DNA from: Helianthus annuus
Taxonomy: Eukaryota > Streptophyta > Magnoliopsida > Asterales > Asteraceae
Reading direction: 5' to 3'
Length of the DNA: 64,000 nucleotides
Assembly (NCBI RefSeq): GCF_002127325.2
Contig: NC_035433.2
Coordinates: 78,992,079-79,056,078 of the forward strand
Position 1 is the stretch's first letter; every line of letters starts with the position of its first letter. The notes below the pieces were generated by a model. That model was given only the letters and a program-made list of their open reading frames with translations. It searched no databases and was not told the origin of the DNA. Shown here one piece after another: positions 45,512-56,600 of the stretch. A program made the position numbers and the translations under genes.

Positions 45512-46595
45512 GCTTGTTGTTGAACAGGAAGTGGATTCCCATATAGATCAGTTGCTACGGTAGATGGCCGACAGACTTGCTGTTGTGGAGCTGGCTGTAG
45601 AGGATTTCCATACAAGTCTGTTGTTGGAGCTGGCTTTACTGGGACTTGTATTGGATTCCCATATAAGTCTGTGCTTGTGACAAAAGCCGTTTGAAGTGGA
45701 GCATGGGAAACAGGTCTTGTAGAAGAAGTACTGGAGATTCCATAATACATCTCAGGATTCTGCGGTACTGGAACCTTCTTTGCCTTTAGAGTTTCTTCCT
45801 GATCTTTATTCTCCAAGAGCTGCACGAAGTCATTGATGTTTGTTGTAGCCAACACCCCATTGTATTTCAGAATCTCCAAGAAACTATTCCATTGAGGTGG
45901 CAACGCATCTGCAAACTTTTCACTACCTCTACTGGAGTTGTCACTACCCCAAAATTACCCAATTCAGTAAGCAAATGATAGAACCAACTTGTCATATCTC
46001 CCAAGGATTCCTTATCCATACACGTGAAGCCATCAAACTCTTTCTTGAGTAAGTCGTGTCGCAATTGGCGTGTTGCTTCATTTCCTACCCCTCTTGTCTT
46101 CAACGCATCCCATAATTTCTTTGCTGTTTTGAAGCTGACAAATTGATGGTAAATATGCTTGCTTAATGCCTGAGTAAGAATGGCATATGCCTTCTTTTCC
46201 AAATCGTACGTCTTTTTCTGATCTTCAGGAAGATCGGCAAATGTAGCAGCAGTTGAAGCGGCAACTTCTATCGCTTGATCGAAATCTGTGGTGAAACGTA
46301 ACCACAATTCTGTATTTTGCCCAAGGACGTATGTATAGAATCTATCAACCCATCCCGGATATTCGTTTAAATGCATCAACTTTGGAGGCCGATTCAAACT
46401 TCCGGTTTCGCTCTCGCTTAAGAGAATGCTTTGAATACTAGGAGTTTGATTTGATACAAAAGCCCATTGACCGGTAGAAATTGCACTAGCTTGCGAAGAT
46501 ACCGGTACGGGAGATTCGGCCCACGAAGGAGACAAACCCGTACTTCTATATTTTCCTTCATCCGGAGACGGAGTACCCCACCAACTCGGATTCAT
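45334..46595 (-). pseudogene. Copia-A gag, N-terminal capsid part
   Basis: The gag start. The ATG at 46595 opens a 242-codon frame beginning MNPSWWGTPSPDEGKYRSTG, with NRPPKLMHLNEYPGWVDRF and KLWDALKTRGVG, then LLKKEFDGF, the UBN2-type Copia gag domain. A frame change near 45890 leads to 189 codons (45903-45334) with FVQLLENKDQEETLKAKK and three TDLYGNP repeats (about residues 75-120), a small family-specific repeat. Protein-level similarity to Copia-C 12152-13200 is clear. Confidence 0.8.
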
Positions 46596-47610
46596 ATTGA
46601 ATGCTTAATGACGAATACCTGAACAAACCACTCAAATCAAACTGTTAAATCACTTTGGAAAACCTTCTGTTAAAAATAGACAACAATCACGACGAAACAG
46701 AATGATAAGATATGACTAAAGAAGTTAAGAATTTAAACGACGAAACGGGCCCAAATCCAAACTAAGGCCCAATGTGTATCAACGAAACAGACTTCAAATT
46801 ATAATGGCGAAACAGATTATGTTGTTCTGGGCTCCCAAACGACGAAACAGGCCCACTTGAGAAGCCCAATTCTTGTTGCGACGAAAATGAGTTTTACTTT
46901 TGGATGATAACGACGAAACGCAAGCCCAATTCTAGACCGACGAAACAGAAAGTCTTTTGGGCTTTCATCTTGACGAAATGGCCCAAACACTAGTGATGAA
47001 ACGGATTAAGCATATTTTAGTTGTGACGAAACGGGCTTTTGTTTCGTCGAAGATATCTATGGCGAAACAAGCCCACTTCTCAGTTTCGTCGAAGATTACT
47101 TTTGGCGAATCAAACTTGTTTCGTCGAATGTCTGTTACGTTGAAAATGGTGACAGTAGTTGGTAAACTTTTCAACTTGACCTTATCTTTCTAACACAACA
47201 GTATGCTTTCGGCTCAAAGCATACTCATCTCACCAACCCAAGCATGGTAACATATATTTTAATCAAATAACATTTTTCAAAGCACAAACAACTTAACAAT
47301 TGATTTTAAATGGATCAAAAAGTTGTGTTTATGAAGAACAACTTGAAGATGTGAAGAACACACTGAGTTTTTTGGTAAGAAGATAAGTTTTCCGGTGACC
47401 CGACAAATTTCTGAAACACGGTTTTGCTCGAAACTTCACTAAAAACCAACTTTTAACATGTGAACATGAATGATAAAATGGTTTTTATAAGAACTTCCAG
47501 CAAGATATGAAATTTTTGAAGCTTTAAACACAATTTTTCAGGAAAAACATAAACTTCAAAAACCCGGAAAACACCCGAAAACACTCGGTTTTAACAAGGA
47601 GAAGAGCCAA
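46596..47610 (-). promoter_or_regulatory. Copia-A leader with GACGAAAC motif array
   Basis: A 1-kb untranslated leader between PBS and gag. From 46690 to 47130 it has about sixteen copies of GACGAAAC, GGCGAAAC or their complement GTTTCGTC, often beside GGCCCA or AGCCCA. The same words recur in both LTRs and, in fewer copies, in the Copia-B LTR. GGCCCA resembles the plant site II (TCP-binding) word. Function is not known. Confidence 0.65.
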
Positions 47611-47623
47611 GGCTCTGATACCA
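47611..47623 (-). other. Copia-A primer-binding site
   Basis: The complement of TGGTATCAGAGCC, matching initiator tRNA-Met, two bases inside the 5' LTR. It identifies the right-hand LTR as the 5' one. Confidence 0.9.
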
Positions 47624-47625
47624 CT

Positions 47626-48221
47626 TGTAGGTCCGGCTAGGGGAGGATCTAGTCGCCTAATCCTTGTGTACAAACCACCCCGGTTGTGCGGAATCCAACC
47701 GAGATAGCAAACCGAGGTAGAACACGTAAATAAACGACACGAGACTCAACGATTAACACCAATGTATTAATACTATGAAAGTCAGTTACAGCACAACGTT
47801 TACAAATATTTTCTGTAAACTCTCTCAAACTCTCTCGTGTGTGTGTTCTCTGTGTGCTCTCTTTTTTAGTTCTGTCTAGTGAGTGTCTATTTATAGTCAC
47901 AACTACACATTCACCACGAAACGGAAAAGATGTTGGCGAAACACAATTTCCATCGACGAAATGGAAGAACATTCGACGAAACACACTCAATGCCGACGAA
48001 ACAAACCTGTTTCGTCAACACCAAGCCTGTTTCGCCGAAGTGGGCTTTGGCCCAAACAGTGAAGGCCCAATGTTGGTTTCGTCGAGTAGTTTTAGCCCAA
48101 AGACAAAGGTTCAAGTCTCTTTGTGTTTCAGCCCATACTTGATGTTGCACACGACGGAGGAATGTCGTTGCTCCGGCTGAGTCGCGTCGAGTCGAGTCGT
48201 GTCCACATATATGTATCAACA
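47626..48221 (-). repeat. Copia-A 5' LTR
   Basis: 596-bp partner of 1006-1599, with about 17 differences by eye. TATA-like TATAAATAG reads on the minus strand at 47896-47887. It is followed at 48222 by ATTGC and the resumed minisatellite. Confidence 0.85.
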
Positions 48222-48467
48222 ATTGCGTTATAGGTAAAACACATTTTTAGGTGTTTTTAGTCCATTGTGTTTTAGAGAAAACACTCTCTTTTGTTTTTTT
48301 AGGCCATTGCGTTTTAGAAATGAGACATTTTTAAGTGTTTTCTGGCCATTGCGTTTTATAAATAAGACATTTCTTTGTGTTTTTGGTGCATTGCGTTTTA
48401 GGTAAAACACATTTTTATGTGTTTTCAGTCCATTGCGTTTTAGAAAACAGACATTTTAAATGTTTTC
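48222..48467. repeat. about 42-bp minisatellite, right part
   Basis: About six monomers of the array seen at 834-1005 (CATTGCGTTTTAG and AAAACACATTTTTAGGTGTTTT types). They lie between the outer edges of Copia-A and Copia-B. Open frames on the minus strand here (48228-48410) arise from the repeat. Confidence 0.85.
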
Positions 48468-49101
48468 TGGCCGGTGGATCGATAACGAAAACCTATCCTT
48501 GTTTATAACAAACACGGTAACGGGTGCAGAATCCCCGTGACGGTGCAAACCAAACACAGTTAACAAGAACACACGTAACCAAAAGATTCAATATCTATTG
48601 ATTAGGGATGAGAACGATACAAACATATACAAACAATGTTTAAATGACTCTCACTAAGTCTCTCTGTGCTCATCAGTTTCACACAGAAACTATGAGGGGT
48701 ATTTATACAAGACAGACACAGACCTTGACGAAACAGAAAAGGACTCGGCGAAACACCTTTGGGCCAAACATTGGGCCTGAAGAAGCCCAACAGGCGACGA
48801 AACAGGGCTAGGCCACTACAAAGTTGACGAAACATACTGTGTTTCGTCGTTTGCTTTTACAGGTTCACAAATTCACAAATATGATAACTATGACATCATC
48901 ATGACATCATTGTGATGATGTCATGGTGATGTGTCATGGGAATTGTTCGTGGCTCTCCGTGCTTCGCGTGTCGAACTCTAGGGCGCACGACGGAGGAATG
49001 TCGTGACGTCGGGCTTGAGCCGGACCTAACCGTGTCGAAACCAAGTCGAACCGAGCCGAGTCGAACCGAGCCGAGTCGCGTCCACACAAAGTGCATCAAC
49101 A
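48468..49101 (-). repeat. Copia-B 3' LTR
   Basis: 634 bp, TGTTGATGCA to CCGGCCA in element orientation. It contains GACGAAAC/GTTTCGTC words (48727-48850) and GGGCCTG/AGCCCA words. The left border is set by TG at the end of the minisatellite and the right border by the purine tract. Confidence 0.7.
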
Positions 49102-49112
49102 AACTCCCCCTT
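49102..49112 (-). other. Copia-B polypurine tract
   Basis: AAGGGGGAGTT on the minus strand beside TGTTGATGC. Further copies of the tract plus LTR-edge-like TTTGTTGGTACAC and TTTGTTAACACAC follow at about 49210-49230 and 49245-49265. Confidence 0.7.
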
Positions 49113-50889
49113 GGATGCTACTCGTGATGGTTCGTCTTCTGTGATGGTTCGTCTTCTGTGTCTTTCATGTCGGAGGATCTTCAAAGTCTTCACGCTTCGT
49201 AAGAAGAAAGTGTACCAACAAACTCCCCTTTTCATTTAGGAAGTGTGTTAACAAACTCCCCCTTAGAATGAACTCTCCATTGAGTTATGCTCGTGAATCT
49301 TTTGATCTTCAATTCTTTAGATCCTTGTGGTGTTGATGAAGGGTCAACGACAACTCGATCATCTTTATCTTTTGAGTGCCTTCACGTCGTGTCTTCGTTC
49401 CAAAGCTTGTCATCGAACATGTTCTCCTCGCCTTTAGCATCTGCACATGCAAGAAATCTAAACGCATAATGAGAACAACCGCTTGGAATATAGTTTCCAT
49501 AAACAAACGACACATGTGTGACCATTTTACAATCAACTACCGACCGACAACAGTTTGAAAGTGTTTAAAATTGTTCAGATTTAATCCTTTAACTTTCTAA
49601 AATTGTTAACTTCGACGATTTATGAAGAAGCAATTGTTTTCCGGCTTACGATCAGGATTTTGGTTAGGATAGACTCGAGTTCCAACATCGGTCAATCAAA
49701 AATAAACTAGAAGCAAAATCTTTTTGGATTTTATAAAGTTTATATTGAAACACACCTAAAATCTTTTTGGTATTTTTCATTTTTCAAATGTAAAGACGGA
49801 AAACAATAAATGAATATATACAAAGATGCAGAGACGAAAGCAGTAAATAAATATTTACAGACATTCTTTTTGTGAGTTTCGAGGGTAAGAGAATCATATC
49901 AGTGTACGGTCACGCCAAAATGCTCTTTTTGTTCAATTAGTTAACGTTTAGATAATCATCCTATAACAATTATCGGTATTGTTGTCCACATAAGCTCAAC
50001 TTATCAAATATAATCATGGCGAGGGGATACGATTAGGTATGATTTATACTTACCGACCGGTGCTCATCCACACACGACACATTCCCATATCAAGGTATGC
50101 ACGAGAGTTCATCTTACCGGTGATTATACCGTTTATCATCTGTTTGACCGTATATGATGTGAGATTCTCACTTATTTTGAATGAAAACAAGCCCTATGTG
50201 ATAGAATCACTTATTGATGAGGAACTTGATTTTCATATGCATGAGGGCACAGGAGCAAGTCCGTGAACAGGTCAGTACTTTCGTACAGCAGAGAGACGAA
50301 CTTGACTCCTGGATAAATGTGATATATTATCACTTATTTTTAGGGACATGTGATTGTTGATCACTTATTGAGGTCGTATGCAGTATGTACACGTATGTAT
50401 AGTATCATGGAAGATCTAGACTTGCGTCCCCGGTTTTTTTTTCAGTAAAAGATACAACCATGATACCCAGATGATAAGCAGCATAAAGATCGAATATCTC
50501 AGAACCTCGGCAATCTCTCAAATGAAATTTCGGTACTAAGACCATATGCCAATGAATGGTTCCCACCGTCTTCAGTCGATTAAGGTTTGTATCACCCTGC
50601 ACACTTTAAAATGATTGTGAGCCTACCGATACATCTTATATAGAGCTGCTTATCATTTTTCATTTAAGTTCAGTTCGAAGAGGTTTCGACAGACCACTGA
50701 TGTACTATCATTTTCTCTTTTTCTCGCCAGGAAAATCATTTTCATTTTTCTATTGTTTTTGTGTTTTTAAATTTTTCGATGTTTTTGGATTTTTAAATTT
50801 TGGATTTACTCCCCCTAAAATCAACAAACTATGATAAATTTTTTAAAAAAAACAAAGGTATTTACAAAACTGATTTTCCGATGTTGGTT
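49113..50889 (-). other. Copia-B 3' non-coding region
   Basis: Closely parallels Copia-A 1611-3319 in sequence and orientation. GTGAT/ATCAC hairpins lie at 50198-50210, 50319-50333 and 50350-50364. The pol-end purine tract (complement of ACTCCCCCTAAAAT) is at about 50808. No coding frame. Confidence 0.65.
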
Positions 50890-51295
50890 AACTCGTGTTT
50901 TACCTCAATGCCGTTTACCAAAATTAATTTTAATCAGAAATGATTTTATCGAATTTTGGGAAAATGAGTTGGCACGTCAGTAAGCGGCGCGGACCATGAC
51001 AACATTGACGAGTTTCATAGTGAAACAATCACGTGTGAGGTGATATTTAAGATCAGCGTGTCTGGCCAAAGAGTGCTGTACGAGATAATAATTCAAAAAG
51101 CAGCTTAAAAATCGACAAGTATAGGAGAGATTAGAAATTCAAAACCGTAATCCTGCAACTTCTTCGTGCATTGCCAGGAATTTGAACGCTCTCCCAAACT
51201 GGATATCCACCCGGTGTGGATTCAAAGTCGAATTTTTGTTGCTACTTCAATTGACCGAGAAATCTCTTCACAGCAACAAGATCAGAAACCTTTGG
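50890..51295 (-). pseudogene. Copia-B RNase H and RT-tail remnant
   Basis: Minus-strand fragments: VSDLVAVKRFLGQLK directly beside the gypsy-2 edge, then after stops DYGFEFLISPILVDF and traces of the NTS...H-RD stretch. Together they are the end of reverse transcriptase and RNase H. The reading continues on the far side of gypsy-2 at 60962 through the duplicated TTTGG. Confidence 0.65.
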
Positions 51296-53566
51296 TGTCA
51301 CACCCCCAAAATCCACCTGCGGAGTATCACCGCTTGGGAGCGTGACTGACCAGGATCAAGCCACCAATCATATTGAACATGTAATTAATATTAAGTAAAA
51401 TAAATGTAAACCATCCATCCAATACGATAGGTGTTCAAAACATAACCATAGTTTCAAAGTGTAGCGGAAGCATAGTAAATAATCCAACAATAGTTAATAG
51501 TTTTAAATGTCATAATAGTTCAACGTAGAAACCACGATCCTTGTCCACAACGACCCGCTTCTCCAGTGCAAGCTCCAAGTACCTAACGATCTGCAAGGCA
51601 TGTAACAGAATGATCAACAAACTAGTTGAGCGAGTTCACAGTAAGTAAGTGCGTAACAGTAAGTAACGGGTGGCTCTACTGGGCCAATAGTAAGTTATAC
51701 AGGTGGGGGCTTCCCATGTTATGTGACCACTAGACTATTCGTATCAACTACTCGTATCATCCCTGTTCTTCATCCGAGAACAGTAGCGCGTATGGGGTGT
51801 GCGTAGGTTTTACGCACGTATCCTTCACAACCGAGGATAGAAGTAAGTAATGCGTACACGTAGGTTTTACGTGCGTGCCTGACATCCGAGGCAGTAATTG
51901 GCATATGACCACGTAGGTGTTATCCTAACCTACGGAACCGTCCTGACATCCGAGGACCATGGTAGGTGATAGTCTAGGAAAAGCATATATACGTTCTTAG
52001 TCAATGGTAACCTTTATCCCATTCCCACGACCCGGGAATCCCATGCCTTAGTAGGAGTGTGAACTCACCTTGGTTTGCTCGGTATGCTAGGTTATGCACT
52101 CACAAGTAAATAAATCAAGTCCTATTGTATGCACGTATAACAAATCAGTTCATGTTCGAAATGATACGCATGTAATCTAATGTCACATAGTGCTTGATAG
52201 TCAATATCATGTATAAATCATGTATCACATAACAGTTAACCCCTTCATACAATTCACTTAGTTCATATGAACATTTACAGAATCATGCACCTCTCAAAAA
52301 CTCAGACAAGTATGGGGGGGAGGTCTCCCCTGTTCAAAACTCGGATAGCACATGTATCATCATACAACCTCGGGTATTAAATCAACATACAAACTCAGAC
52401 ATGGGTGATCATGCTTAAACTCGGTCCATTGGATAGTTAATTAAACTCGGTCCAATGTTTTGTCCTTAAACTCGGACCAACAAGTTACCCTAAACTCGGC
52501 CCAATTAAACTCGGACAATAGACATTTCAATTAAACTCGGACCAATACTTAACATAATAAACTCGGACAAGGTCAATTTATTTAAACTCGGACCAAAGTG
52601 GTCCAATTAAACTCGGGCATCTTCAATCTATTTAAACTCGGACCAAGGTAGTCCAATTATACTCGGACCATTACAATTCAATTATACTCGGACCATTACC
52701 AATCAATTATACTCGGACCACCTCAATTCATTAAACTCGGACCAAGTTAGTTCCTTAAACTCGGTCCAACCAAGTATCATTAAGTTCGGACCAAATCAAA
52801 TATCATTAAACTCGGATCATGTTATACATATTAAACTCAGACAGTCAGACAATCAATAACATGAATTCCAATACAGGAGACGATCATATCAGTTACGTTC
52901 TTATACGACACAACCCTAACTCATACATTTTCACAAGAACTGTTCAATTAACAATCGTCCATTCATCATATCTAGCATCTTAAATCATCAAGAGGATCGA
53001 TTATACGATTAACACATCATCACAATCAGAATAATCATAATCAATTTAAAGTACAGAACCATCAAATCAAAGCTAGGGTTTACAAGAATTCACAAGAATC
53101 AAGAATTGAAAACAATCAAACAATCAACAATTAATCACAACAATGATTAAACAATTACCTTGTGATGATCCTAGTGAAAGAGTAATCAAGAGTGATGATT
53201 TTCTTGTGCCAAATGATTTGGTGATGATGCTTGCTAGAGGATTAGAGAGTTACAAGTACGTGCTTTGGATTTGTGTGCAAATGATTAGTGAAATGAGGTT
53301 AGGGTTAAGTATCTAGGATTTCACTAATTACACTCTACCTCCCTAAGTATTATATTTTACACATGCACACCATCTCATAACTATTTCATAGTTCCACCAC
53401 CAAGTTTACACATTTGACAAGTTTCACAAATAACAAACAACTATGCACAATCAAACAATCAAAACGTATATAATTTCATGGCAACCAAATGTGCAAATAA
53501 ACGACTAGTCAATACATGATCGTGCAATAAATACGAAATCGAATCTTGGAAATTCGAGTTGTCACA
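51296..53566 (-). repeat. Gypsy-2 3' LTR
   Basis: 2271 bp; plus-strand reading TGTCACACCCCC to GTTGTCACA. In element orientation it both starts and ends with TGTGACA. It contains the ACTCGGACC array (52320-52850). Few differences from 58687-60956 (near positions 52040, 52374, 52455 and 53125). Confidence 0.95.
52320..52850. repeat. AAACTCGGACCAA array in gypsy-2 3' LTR
   Basis: About twenty irregularly spaced copies of TTAAACTCGGACCAA or close variants, 20-30 bp apart. The same array is at 59710-60240 in the other LTR, so it belongs to the family and may be a promoter or enhancer array. Confidence 0.9.
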
Positions 53567-53579
53567 TTATCCCCAACTT
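53567..53579 (-). other. Gypsy-2 polypurine tract
   Basis: AAGTTGGGGATAA on the minus strand abuts the LTR start TGTGACAACTCG. About 100 bp upstream a second junction-like stretch, ACGGGGGGATGATGTGACA (about 53660-53680), resembles a duplicated tract plus LTR edge. Confidence 0.65.
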
Positions 53580-53642
53580 AAAAGAAATTTCGTCCCGAAA
53601 TTTAGTACGCACTCACTGAGGAAGCTAGGTAAGTTACATCGT

Positions 53643-56600
53643 TCACTGGTTTTCCTGGGGTGTCACATCATCCCCCCGTTGATTTGGAATTTCGTCCCGA
53701 AATTCAGTAGTAGTAGCTTCAGCCTCAGTAGTGGTTGCATTGGTTTCGAATAACTGGGGGTACTTTTCTTTCATCTGGTCTTCGCGTTCCCAGGTATACT
53801 CTGGGCCACGCTGGGAGTTCCAACGAACTCGAACAAGAGGGATTCTCTTGTGTTTGAGGATCTTAACATCCCGGTCCGTGATTTCAACTGGTTCCTCGAC
53901 GAACTGCAACCGCTCGTCGATAGTGAGTTCCTTAAAAGGAATGATGAGGGTTTCATCTGATAAGCACTTCTTTAAGTTCGACACATGAAAGACATTGTGA
54001 ACTGCTCCGAGTTCAGCTGGTAAGTTCAACTTGTAGGCTACTTTGCCAATCTTTTCTAAGATTTCGAATGGTCCGACGTACCGCGGATTCAGTTTGCCCC
54101 TTTTGCCAAAACGTACCACACCCTTCCAGGGTGAGACTTTCAATAATACCCGGTCCCCGACCTGAAATTCCAAAGGCTTTCTACGCTTGTCCGCGTAGGC
54201 TTTCTGACGGTCGCGTGCTGCCGCCATGCGTTGTCGTATCTGTGCTATCTTTTCTGTGGCGTCCACTACAATCTCTGGACCCGTAATTTGACTATCCCCC
54301 ACCTCTGCCCAACAGAGAGGTGACCGGCATTTACGTCCGTACAATGCCTCGAATGGAGCGGCTTGAATGCTGGTATGGTAACTGTTATTGTACGAAAACT
54401 CTACTAATGGGAGGTGTTTTTCCCAGCCGTTGCCGAAATCGATAACGCATGCCCTAAGCATGTCTTCAAGTGTTTGAATCGTTCGCTCAGACTGCCCATC
54501 CGTCTGAGGGTGATATGCCGTGCTCATGTCTAATCGTGAGCCAAAGGATTTGTGCATCGCTTGCCATAATTCTGACGTGAATCGTGCATCCCGATCCGAA
54601 ATGATAGAGGTGGGCACTCCGTGCCTCGAAACAACTTCTTTAAGATAGACGTCTGCGAGAGTGGAGAACTTGTCCGTTTCCTTAATTGGCAGGAAGTGTG
54701 CAGACTTGGTGAGTCGATCAACTATGACCCATATTGTATCATTCCCACGCTGAGATCTAGGTAAACCTGTAACAAAATCCATGGAAATTTCTTCCCATTT
54801 CCATTGCGGTATCTTAGGCTGCTGAAGTAGACCAGCTGGTTTTTGATATTCAACCTTGACTCTCGCACAAGTCAAGCACTTGCCAACATAGGTGGCGATG
54901 TGGGCCTTCATACTAGGCCACCAATAAGTAGTGCTGATGTCGTGGTACATTTTATCCGACCCTGGATGTACCGAATAGCGAGACTTGTGAGCTTCATCCA
55001 TCACAAGTTCGCGTAAACCGCCATAGAGTGGGACCCAAATACGCCCCGTTACATAGTAGGCGCCGTCTTCCTTTTGTTCCATTCGTTGCCTTGAACCGCG
55101 TAAGGCTTCAGCCTTGACGTTTTCGGGCTTTAATGCTTCCATCTGAGCAGTTCGTATCTGTGCGGGAAGACTGGACTGAATAGTGAGCTGCAAGGCTCGT
55201 ACGCGTCTAGGTAAAGTGTCTTTCCTGCTGAGAGCGTCAGCCACAACATTGGCTTTTCCCGGATGATACTTGATGGCGCATTCGTAATCATTCGGTAGTT
55301 CAACCCATCTTCGTTGACGCATGTTCAAATCCTTCTGCTTAAGGATATGCTCGAGACTCCTGTGATCGGTGTAAATCGTGCACCTGGTACCGTACAGGTA
55401 GTGTCGCCATATCTTAAGCGCGAAAACAACAGCTCCCAGCTCTAGATCGTGCGTCGTGTAGTTTCGTTCATGAACCTTGAGTTGACGAGAGGCGTAGGCA
55501 ATAACTTTATCCCGCTGCATCAATACACAACCAAGCCCCTGTATCGATGCGTCGCAATAAACCACGAAGTCATCCGTGCCCTCGGGCAATGATAGGATAG
55601 GTGCGCTGCATAATCTATCCTTTAAGTACTGAAAAGCAGTTTCCTGCGTATTACCCCATCTGTAAACGACACCTTTCTGTGTTAGCATAGTAAGCGGCTG
55701 CGCGATCTTGGAGAAGTCTTTGATAAATCGCCTGTAGTAACCCGCCAAACCCAAGAATTGGCGTATTTCTGTTGGTGTTCGCGGTGCTGGCCAATTCCTG
55801 ATCGAATCTACCTTGGATGGATCGACATGAATCCCATCCTTATTCACCACATGGCCTAAGAAGTGGACTTCATGAAGCCAGAAGTCGCATTTTGAAAACT
55901 TTGCGTACAGTTGCTCCTTTCGAAGAAGTTCCAAGATAAGACGTAAGTGCTGCTCGTGTTCCTCCTGACTCTTTGAGTAGATTAGAATGTCGTCTATGAA
56001 GACAATAACGAACTTGTCAAGATAAGGTTTGCACACCCTGTTCATAAGATCCATGAAGACTGCAGGCGCGTTCGTAAGCCCGAATGGCATGACCAGAAAC
56101 TCGTAATGACCGTAGCGAGTTCTGAAAGCGGTTTTGGAGACGTCCTCATCCCGGACTCTCAGCTGATGATAACCTGACCTCAAGTCTATCTTGGAGTAAT
56201 AACACGACCCTTGCAACTGGTCGAATAAGTCATCTATGCGCGGAAGGGGATAACGGTTCTTCACCGTCACCTTATTAAGTTCGCGGTAGTCGATGCACAT
56301 TCTGAACGTACCGTCTTTCTTCTTCACAAATAACACTGGAGCTCCCCAAGGCGAAGAGCTTGGACGAATAAATCCCTTTTCCAAGAGCTCTTGTAGCTGC
56401 TTCGACAGTTCTTCCAGTTCAGTTGGAGCTAAACGATACGGTGCGCGGGCTATTGGTGCTGCTCCAGGAGCTAACTCAATCTGAAACTCGACTTGACGAT
56501 GAGGAGGTAAACCAGGTAAATCTTCAGGAAACACTTGAGGAAAATCACGCACAACTGGTATATCCTCCAGCTTCTTTACCTTTGCTGATGCGTCAGTGAC

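Larger units (their letters stand above)
1006..48221 (-). mobile_element. Copia-A, LTR retrotransposon with nested insertions
   Basis: A Ty1/Copia-type element on the minus strand whose LTRs lie 46 kb apart because younger DNA fills it. The LTRs (594 and 596 bp) run TGTTGATAC to CCTACA in element orientation. ATTGT flanks the left edge and ATTGC the right edge, a 5-bp duplication with one change, and the same minisatellite continues on both sides. Element order from the right is 5' LTR, PBS, leader, long gag (46595 to about 43107), then after the nest an RNase H remnant, a 3' non-coding region, PPT and 3' LTR. Protease, integrase and most of reverse transcriptase are missing. By eye the LTRs differ by about 3%, which would be roughly one million years at commonly used plant rates. 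Confidence 0.8.

Noticed and set aside
47839..48180. 113-codon frame, and 1029-1460 and 1313-1780, similar to each other
   Set aside because: They lie in Copia-A LTRs or across their edges and differ by frame changes between LTRs.
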